A DNA stretch of 5,124 nucleotides. Origin: an uncultured Candidatus Altimarinota bacterium. Its GTDB lineage: Bacteria; Patescibacteriota; Gracilibacteria; BD1-5; JAGOOR01. A program made the position numbers and the translations under genes. Location of the stretch: the NCBI GenBank assembly GCA_937920005.1, contig CALETF010000121.1, positions 1-5,124 of the forward strand, written 5' to 3'. How positions within the stretch are numbered: the first letter of the stretch is position 1; each line of letters begins with the position of its first letter. The notes below the pieces were generated by a model. The model was not told the DNA's origin. It ran no database searches and saw nothing but the letters and a program-made list of their open reading frames with translations. Positions 1 through 4,082 of the stretch are shown here, in pieces.

Positions 1-2158
1 TCGAAGCTGTGAAGACGTATTTCATCTCTTTTGAAACCACTGAAGCGGTGACGAGAGTATCTTTGCCTTTGAGACGGATACCACGAACACCCATAGCAGA
101 GCGGCCCATGGCACGAACATCGGTTTCTGGGAATTGGATGGCTTGACCTTCGTTTGAGACGAGGAGCATCATATCAGAACCACTCGTTGGGCAGACCCAG
201 CCGAGACTATTACCTTCTTCGACTTTTATGACGATGAGACCAGAAGAACGAATATTGGTGATTTCAGTTCTCTCGAGACGTTTGACGGTACCATCTGTCG
301 TTGCGAAGAAGAGGAATGGTTTGTTAGCTTCTTCAGCATTGAGAATCGTCGAAATCGATTCTGTTGGTTGGAGACTAATAAAGTTCACAATAGGAGATCC
401 TTTTGCTGTACGAGAAAATTCTGGGATTTCGTAGGTTGGGAGCTGGAAGACACGACCAGTTGAAGTAAAGAACCAGAGATCATCGTGATTGTTTGATGAG
501 AGAAGAATCTGGATCTCATCTTCTTCTTTTGTCGCTGTTGCGACACCCATACCACCGCGTTTTTGTGTGCGGTAGGTGCCGGCTTTCATACGCTTCACGT
601 AGCCCTGTTTTGAGAGTGTGATGATGACTTCTTCATTTGGGATGGTGTCTTTTGCGCTGAATTGTCCGAGAGGGGAATTGTGAATCTGAGTTTTTCGTTC
701 ATCACCGTATTTTTCATCGATTTCACGGAGCTCATCACTCACGATAGCATCGACTCGAGCTGGTTTTGCGAGAATATCCTTGAGATCTGCGATGAGGAGG
801 AGTTTTTCTGCGAGTTCATCTTCGATTTTCTTGCGTTCGAGACCAGAGAGACGCTGGAGTTGCATTTCGAGGATGGCAACGGCTTGTTTCTCTGAGAGTT
901 TGAATTTTGTCTGGAGTTTATCGCTCGCATCCTGACGATCTTTTGATTTTTTGATGGTTTCAATCACTTCATCGATATGATCGAGAGCGATTTTTAGGCC
1001 TTCCAAGATGTGTGCGCGTTCTTCTGCGATACGGAGTTCGTAGGCAGTTCGTCGCTTGATGACTTCTTGACGGTGTGCGAGGAATTCTTCGAGGATTTCC
1101 TTGAGGTTGAAGAGTTTTGGTTGGAGACCACGATCCGTGAGCGCAATCATGTTGTAGGCAAACGATGACTGGAGTCCTGTGAGCTTGAAGAGTTGGTTCA
1201 AGACTTCACGAGGGAAACTGTCGCGTTTGAGCTCGATAACGATTCGGATACCTTCTTTGTTTGATTCATCACGGACTTCTGCGATACCATTTACGATTTT
1301 CTCTGTAATGAGGTGTGCGACTTGTTCGACGATGCTCGACGGTGTCGTTTGGTATGGAAGTTCATTGATGATGATAACGGGGCGACCAGCCGCTGTTTCT
1401 TCGATGACGGCTTTTCCACGCATGATGACAGACCCCCGACCAGTGGCGTAGGCAGAGAGGATATCAGCACGATTGTATACGACACCTCCTGTTGGGAAAT
1501 CTGGTCCTTTGATAAATTCCATGAGATCCTCGACTGTGATTGTTTCACGTTCTTTGTGTCCGAGGACGAATTGGAGTGCTTGTACGACCTCACGGAGATT
1601 GTGAGGAGGGATATTGGTCGCCATACCGACGGCGATACCCACTGAACCCATGAGGAGGAGATTTGGGACACGAGCAGGGAGAACGGTTGGTTCTGCATGT
1701 GATGCGTCAAAGTTTGGTCTCCAATCGACTGTTTCCTTGTCGATATCAGCGAGCATTTCGGCTGTGATTTTGGACATCCTGGCTTCTGTATATCGGTATG
1801 CCGCAGCGCTATCGCCATCGACAGAACCGAAGTTTCCCTGTCCATCAACGAGAGGGTAGCGGAGAGACCATGGTTGTGCGAGACGAACCATTGCTTCGTA
1901 GACAGAAATATCGCCGTGTGGGTGGTATTTTTTGAGTACTTCACCGACGACTCACGCAGATTTACTATATTTCTTTCCTGGGTGGAGACCTTCGTCGTGC
2001 ATCGCGTAGAGGATTCTTCGGTGTACTGGCTTGAGACCATCACGGATATCAGGAAGGGCACGAGAGACGATGACTGACATCGCATAATCGAGATAACAAT
2101 TCTCCATTTCTGTCGAAATATTTCGACGAACATCATTCATAACAGGCGTATCTGACAT
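1..2158 (-). CDS. gyrA: DNA gyrase subunit A, 5' part (719 codons, C-terminus beyond the window)
   Basis: GyrA is the breakage-reunion subunit of DNA gyrase; with GyrB it introduces negative supercoils using ATP. Translation from ATG at 2158 gives MSDTPVMNDVRR..., and an in-frame TAA lies four codons upstream, fixing the start. Visible landmarks: LDYAMSVIVSRALPDIRDGL (residues 23-42), KYHPHGD (77-83), the catalytic tyrosine Y123 in AAYRYTE with R122 before it, GIAVGMATNIPPHNL (174-188), a long charged helical stretch matching the coiled-coil arm, and the GyrA-box QKRGGMG (residues 532-538, nt 545-565), which marks GyrA rather than ParC. The C-terminal beta-pinwheel follows and is cut by the window edge. 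Codon 69 is TGA (1952-1954) in the middle of KSA-x-VVGEVLKKYHPHGD, and the frame is intact on both sides, so I read it as sense (Gly, code 25). The positions equivalent to E. coli S83 and D87 are I84 and E88. There is no Shine-Dalgarno motif before the start. Confidence 0.97.
1952..1954 (-). other. In-frame TGA in gyrA, read as sense (probably glycine)
   Basis: Codon 69 of gyrA is TGA. It is preceded by GKKYSKSA and followed by VVGEVLKKYHPHGD, which together match the uninterrupted KSA(R)VVG...KYHPHGD block of E. coli and B. subtilis GyrA. An essential gene with no other damage over 719 codons argues for recoding, not a nonsense mutation. Four Trp codons in this gene are all TGG, which gives no hint of a Mycoplasma-type code (UGA = Trp). 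No selenocysteine context is evident. Gly is the known meaning of UGA in Gracilibacteria and SR1. The position is variable in the family (Arg in E. coli), so the residue itself does not prove Gly. Confidence 0.85.
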
Positions 2159-2197
2159 AGTATTGATAAATTAGAGCTTTTTAAGACAAGACAATTC

Positions 2198-2212
2198 GCC
2201 TCTTGAAGAGGC
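2198..2212. repeat. 15-bp perfect palindrome in the gyrA 5' region
   Basis: GCCTCTT-G-AAGAGGC is a perfect dyad with a central base, 40-54 bp upstream of the gyrA start and just downstream of the candidate gyrA promoter. As RNA it could fold as a 5-bp stem with a 5-nt loop, and no T-tract follows in either direction, so a terminator is unlikely. It could be a repressor operator or a leader hairpin. Confidence 0.4.
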
Positions 2213-2218
2213 CTAGAA

Positions 2219-2245
2219 AGTATAGGTAAAACTCCTTTTTGGCAA
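2219..2245 (-). promoter_or_regulatory. Candidate gyrA promoter
   Basis: On the minus strand TTGCCA (2245-2240, 5 of 6 to the -35 consensus) and TATACT (2224-2219, 5 of 6 to the -10 consensus) are separated by 15 bp, slightly short of the usual 16-18. The -10 element coincides with the end of one of the 18-bp direct repeats. Transcription would start about 55 nt upstream of gyrA and include the 15-bp palindrome in the leader. Confidence 0.4.
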
Positions 2246-2310
2246 GGTTTTATAGGTAAAACTCCTTTACAATTATTTTACTTCCAGAAATCTTGTTTAC
2301 AATTGCATCA
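2221..2310. repeat. Direct repeats with 30-bp phasing between gyrA and the zinc-ribbon gene
   Basis: TATAGGTAAAACTCCTTT occurs exactly at 2221-2238 and 2251-2268, a 30-bp period. The end of the second unit shares TTTACAATT (2266-2274) with 2296-2304, again 30 bp later, so 2221-2250, 2251-2280 and 2281-2310 look like three tandem units, the third much diverged. Thirty bp is about three helical turns, which would place repeated binding sites on one DNA face. Candidate -10 elements for both divergent genes fall inside the array, so a regulatory role is plausible but not shown. Confidence 0.6.
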
Positions 2311-2311
2311 T

Positions 2312-2605
2312 ATGTCTGACACAACTCCAACACCCGCACCTGCTCCAGAAGGAAAATATACTGGATTCTATGGTATCAAGAGCGACCTCGTGAATGTCTC
2401 TACTTATGGAAAAGAAAAAATCACCTTTAATCCTGATCGAGGCGGTATCGTCTTTTTCTGCCATGATTGCAAAAAATTTGTCGAAACCGATCGTCCCGAT
2501 GTAAAGAAAATGAAATTTATCTGTAAGACCTGTAAAGGGAAAAAGATTTCCTACGGAACAGAAGAAAGCCTCAAGGAACACTATAAGAGAGTATTGGTGA
2601 AGTAA
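2312..2605 (+). CDS. Small four-cysteine zinc-ribbon protein, function unknown
   Basis: A 97-residue protein starting at ATG 2312 (MSDTTPTPAPAPEG...) and ending with TAA. The N-terminal 15 residues are a Pro/Ala/Thr-rich, probably disordered tail. The core carries two CxxC knuckles, C50-H-D-C53 and C71-K-T-C74, separated by 17 residues, which is the pattern of a structural zinc ribbon; the flanking VFFCHDCKKF and KFICKTCKGK segments look like the paired beta-hairpins of that fold. The C-terminus (EESLKEHYKRVLVK) is basic and helical. I do not recognise the family; nucleic-acid or protein binding are both possible. A TTG three codons upstream (2303) could also start translation, but ATG is the better choice. 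No Shine-Dalgarno is present; a TACAAT (2298-2303) lies 8 bp before the ATG, which would suit a leaderless transcript. It is divergent to gyrA and convergent with the Cys-rich gene. Its 3' end has a degraded second copy at 3623-3664. Confidence 0.85.
   Translation: MSDTTPTPAPAPEGKYTGFYGIKSDLVNVSTYGKEKITFNPDRGGIVFFCHDCKKFVETDRPDVKKMKFICKTCKGKKISYGTEESLKEHYKRVLVK
2584..2601 (+). repeat. 18-bp direct repeat, copy 1 (inside the zinc-ribbon gene's 3' end)
   Basis: TAAGAGAGTATTGGTGAA covers the codons for KRVLVK at the end of the zinc-ribbon gene. An identical copy in the same orientation lies at 3643-3660, exactly 1059 bp away. The resemblance continues beyond the exact core on both sides: five of the five bases at 2565-2569 match, and GTATTTATTT (2609-2618) resembles GTATTTGTTT (3664-3673) after a 4-bp gap. 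Confidence 0.75.
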
Positions 2606-2623
2606 AATGTATTTATTTAATTA

Positions 2624-2653
2624 ACCCCCATTCAGCAGAGACTGAATGGGGGT
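2624..2653. terminator. Hairpin between convergent genes, probable terminator
   Basis: ACCCCCATTCAG (2624-2635) pairs perfectly with CTGAATGGGGGT (2642-2653) around a 6-nt loop: a 12-bp stem with a GC-rich base. It begins 18 bp after the zinc-ribbon stop codon and lies about 90 bp after the Cys-rich gene stop on the other strand, so it could serve both. Neither flank has a clean T-tract: the plus side reads TCGAAAAATATC and the minus side TAATTAAATAAAT. Intrinsic termination would therefore be imperfect, or the hairpin may mainly protect the 3' ends of the transcripts. Confidence 0.65.
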
Positions 2654-2743
2654 CGAAAAATATCAATTGTTATTTATATATTCTTTCAGATATTTTTTCT
2701 CTATGGTTGAGATAAAACTAATTCTGATAAATTATTAACATTT

Positions 2744-3538
2744 TTATCTGTTCTCGCAACTTAAAAGAGCCTGTCTAGCGTTATCTTCAGCAACAATTGC
2801 ATCATCGTATGCCTGACCTGCGTCTTGTGCTCTTTGCTGTTCTTCATCACAGCCTGTTAATATTGTGATTGGATTTATAGAGTATCTACAGTCATAAAGT
2901 GCTCGTCCAGCTTCTTCATAGGCAGCTTTCGCAGCGATTCTTGCATTTATGGCATCATCAAGTGCTTTTTGTTCATCATCACAGTTCTCATACGTACATG
3001 AACCATCGTCTCCTACAGCATTTGGGTCATAGTTTTTTGCATTTGGGTCAGTACAACCAGGAAATTGGTTACAATCTGGATAGTTCGATGCACCATTCAT
3101 ACATTCCGGAAAGTAATTACAATCTGGATAGTTCGATGCACCATTGGTACAGCTAGGAGGTGTACATGTTGGATAATCTGAGGCACCATTGGTACATGTA
3201 TTGCTAGAACCACAATCAGATGAACATGACATCTGGTCTTCTCCATTGTTACATGTTCCATCCCCACAGTATCCAGTATTATTGTTACAATCTGGATAGT
3301 TCGATGCACCATTGGTACACTGCTGATTGTCAGGACATGAGCTATTTGCATCTATGGTACTTCCATCTGGACATGTACGTGTACATGTGACACTATCATC
3401 TCAGAGGTATGATGACTTGAGGCCACCGATTGAGCCTCCTCCGATAGAAGTTCCTACCACTATCCCTATAAGCAGTAAAAAAACTGCTCCAAAGACCAAA
3501 CGACGCTGGTCTTTTATTGTGTTCAATATATTTTGCAT
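2744..3538 (-). CDS. Membrane-anchored cysteine-rich repeat protein (264 aa, one UGA-encoded residue)
   Basis: Starting at ATG 3538 (in-frame TAA six codons upstream) and ending at TAA 2746-2744, the frame encodes 264 residues with one TGA at codon 46. Residues 1-13 are positively charged (KDQRR). Residues 14-31 (LVFGAVFLLLIGIVVGTS) form one membrane segment without a lipobox, so the chain should face outward. The exterior has 21 cysteines and these modules in order: four 11-residue units of the CTNGASNYPDC type (74-84, 115-125, 130-140, 146-156); a CGDGTC...C...C module (91-109) between the first two; GCTDPNAKNYDPNA...DDGSC (161-181), a motif seen in many secreted bacterial proteins; and two 32-residue helical units, each bounded by Cys (186-217 and 230-261). 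Disulfide-stabilised surface or adhesion protein is the most likely role, but the exact function is unknown. If TGA were a stop, only a 162-residue fragment without a membrane anchor (from Met103) would be called. No Shine-Dalgarno is present; TTTAAT lies 7 bp before the ATG. Confidence 0.88.
3069..3319 (-). repeat. DNA repeats encoding the CTNGASNYPDC units
   Basis: Four copies of a 35-bp coding repeat lie at 3069-3103, 3117-3151, 3161-3196 (diverged) and 3285-3319. The copies at 3117-3151 and 3285-3319 are identical over all 35 bp although 168 bp apart, and the 3069-3103 copy differs only near its end (Met for Thr). Identity at synonymous positions points to recent duplication or gene conversion. 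Unit spacing is irregular and the repeats are in frame within the gene, so this is not a CRISPR array. Confidence 0.85.
3401..3403 (-). other. In-frame TGA in the Cys-rich gene, read as sense (probably glycine)
   Basis: Codon 46 is TGA, between KSSYL and DDSVTCTRTC. Upstream lies the only start codon of the frame together with a textbook N-terminal membrane anchor; downstream lie the Cys-rich modules. Reading through joins the export signal to the exported part, giving a sensible protein that neither half makes alone. Other glycines nearby use GGN codons, so UGA is a minor Gly codon if it is Gly. Confidence 0.8.
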
Positions 3539-3572
3539 ACGCAAGATTAAAAATTAAAGGATGAACACAGAC

Positions 3573-3601
3573 ATCTTGCCACTTTTTTTTTATAGAGTCA
3601 A
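3573..3601 (-). promoter_or_regulatory. Weak candidate promoter for the Cys-rich gene
   Basis: On the minus strand TTGACT (3601-3596, 5 of 6 to consensus) is followed after 17 bp by CAAGAT (3578-3573, only 3 of 6). The spacing is ideal and the position, 35-63 bp before the start codon, is right, but the -10 is poor. TTTAAT (3551-3546) is an alternative -10 that would give a nearly leaderless mRNA. Confidence 0.3.
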
Positions 3602-3622
3602 ATATTTGTATATTTTTTTGTC

Positions 3623-3664
3623 GAAAGCTTTACGGAAAGGTGTAAGAGAGTATTGGTGAAATAG
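3623..3664 (+). pseudogene. Relic of the zinc-ribbon gene's 3' end
   Basis: In one plus-strand frame this stretch reads ESFTERCKRVLVK followed by TAG. The intact gene ends ESLKEHYKRVLVK followed by TAA: 9 of 13 residues match, the stop is in the same place, there are no gaps, and 18 bp are identical. Nothing upstream of 3623 resembles the rest of the zinc-ribbon gene, so only the tail survives. It is either the decayed end of a paralogue or a 3' end displaced when the intervening segment, with the Cys-rich gene, was inserted. Confidence 0.65.
3643..3660 (+). repeat. 18-bp direct repeat, copy 2
   Basis: Identical to 2584-2601 and in the same orientation. The two copies bracket the terminator-like hairpin, the complete Cys-rich gene and its candidate promoter, the arrangement expected for attL/attR-like ends or for duplication of a gene end. 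No integrase or transposase is present between them. Confidence 0.75.
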
Positions 3665-3678
3665 TATTTGTTTCCGTC

Positions 3679-3749
3679 ATTCCCGCGTAGGGGAGGAGTG
3701 ACAAATTCACTCCGAGTAATGAAGGTTGAATTTAAAGTGGAGCGGGAAT
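3679..3749. repeat. Inverted repeat ATTCCCGC...GCGGGAAT with an inner hairpin
   Basis: ATTCCCGC (3679-3686) pairs with GCGGGAAT (3742-3749), and a second hairpin sits inside: GGAGTGA (3695-3701), loop CAAAT, TCACTCC (3707-3713). The flanks GTCATTCCCGC and GCGGGAATCCAGG resemble dispersed intergenic palindromes of the ATTCCC...GGGAAT type known from several bacteria (the Neisseria dRS3 repeats have this core). Probably a dispersed repeat unit; genome copy number cannot be seen here. The open frames across it have no protein-like features. Confidence 0.6.
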
Positions 3750-3793
3750 CCAGGCCTGATATTTTATTCACACTATGTTTTACTTTACTCGAT

Positions 3794-3807
3794 ATGCCTT
3801 CGGGCAT
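3794..3807. repeat. Small hairpin with a cUUCGg tetraloop
   Basis: ATGCC-TTCG-GGCAT forms a 5-bp stem closed by C-G around UUCG, an exceptionally stable RNA tetraloop on the plus strand. It sits immediately before the 3814-3837 hairpin, and no T-tract follows directly (ATTTCTC). It may be part of a structured RNA or of a repeat element. Confidence 0.5.
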
Positions 3808-3813
3808 TTCTCT

Positions 3814-3837
3814 GGTACTTTTTCTGCAAAAAGTACC
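3814..3837. repeat. Perfect 10-bp hairpin
   Basis: GGTACTTTTT (3814-3823) and AAAAAGTACC (3828-3837) are perfect complements around a 4-nt loop CTGC. The structure contains its own T and A runs, so it could act as a weak terminator in either direction, for example for plus-strand read-through ahead of recA. It could equally be the foldback of a small repeat element. Confidence 0.55.
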
Positions 3838-3848
3838 CAAAAGCATTC

Positions 3849-3917
3849 AAGGGACACAAACTCGCTTTCCTGTTTTCAACATATCTCTTTTCATGACGCT
3901 CAGACAGTGTGTCCCTT
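3849..3917. repeat. 10-bp inverted repeat spanning 69 bp
   Basis: AAGGGACACA (3849-3858) is the exact reverse complement of TGTGTCCCTT (3908-3917), enclosing 49 bp with no clear gene. Such widely spaced perfect arms are more typical of miniature element ends or a long RNA stem than of an operator. With the preceding three foldbacks it makes 3679-3917 almost continuously structured. Confidence 0.5.
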
Positions 3918-4005
3918 AAAAATCCATTTCCCTTATCTTGTTTTTGCAAAGTATTATAATGTATTAACTTTATAAATAGTCATTATCAAGATTTTACGGA
4001 ATTAT

Positions 4006-4033
4006 TTGATTTTTGAAAATAGGCGTCTATACT
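4006..4033 (+). promoter_or_regulatory. Candidate recA promoter
   Basis: TTGATT (4006-4011, 4 of 6 to the -35 consensus) and TATACT (4028-4033, 5 of 6 to the -10) are 16 bp apart, giving a leader of about 43 nt before the recA ATG. A perfect TATAAT at 3955-3960 lies further upstream but has only a weak -35 (TTATCT, 3933-3938, 16-bp spacer) and could be a second promoter. Confidence 0.45.
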
Positions 4034-4041
4034 CGGAAGTA

Positions 4042-4059
4042 CTTACATGTTTTTGTAAG
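4042..4059. promoter_or_regulatory. Dyad CTTACA-N6-TGTAAG in the recA leader
   Basis: A perfect 6+6 dyad lies just downstream of the predicted transcription start and 23 bp before recA. The position suits an operator for an SOS-type repressor, but the sequence matches neither the E. coli LexA box (CTGT-N8-ACAG) nor the Gram-positive box (GAAC-N4-GTTC). As RNA it would form a small hairpin with a 6-nt loop. Confidence 0.35.
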
Positions 4060-4082
4060 ACTTACTTTTTCACTTTTAGTTT

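Noticed and set aside
1952..1954. Selenocysteine at the in-frame TGA, or UGA as tryptophan
   Set aside because: GyrA has no Sec or Cys tradition at this site, a second unrelated gene also has a TGA, and all Trp codons read in gyrA are TGG. Gly via code 25 is simpler, although the residue identity is not proven.
1291..2136. 281-codon minus-strand open frame, the longest uninterrupted frame opposite nothing obvious
   Set aside because: It is an out-of-frame shadow of gyrA on the same strand. The protein is Ser/Lys-rich without motifs, and the true gyrA frame covers the same bases.
1952..2158. A stand-alone 68-residue protein
   Set aside because: It is the GyrA N-terminus cut at the recoded TGA; the frame continues with VVGEVLKKYHPHGD and the rest of GyrA.
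2251..2274. AAGGAG on the minus strand as the gyrA ribosome-binding site
   Set aside because: It lies about 80-105 bp upstream of the gyrA ATG, far outside ribosome-binding distance; it is part of the 30-bp repeats.
2303..2311. TTG start three codons upstream in the zinc-ribbon gene
   Set aside because: ATG at 2312 is available in frame, and the TTG would add only MHH with no ribosome-binding signal; kept as a minor alternative.
3069..3319. CRISPR-like array of 35-bp repeats
   Set aside because: The copies are few, irregularly spaced with very short or long gaps, and encode in-frame protein repeats of the Cys-rich gene.
3097..3351. Minus-strand 84-codon frame with repeated PMVHRTIQIV
   Set aside because: It is the CTNGASNYPDC repeats read in the wrong frame.
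3668..3975. Two overlapping plus-strand open frames of 83 and 66 codons
   Set aside because: They run across several inverted repeats, have no start context or recognisable domain, and contradict each other's frame; most likely non-coding repeat DNA.
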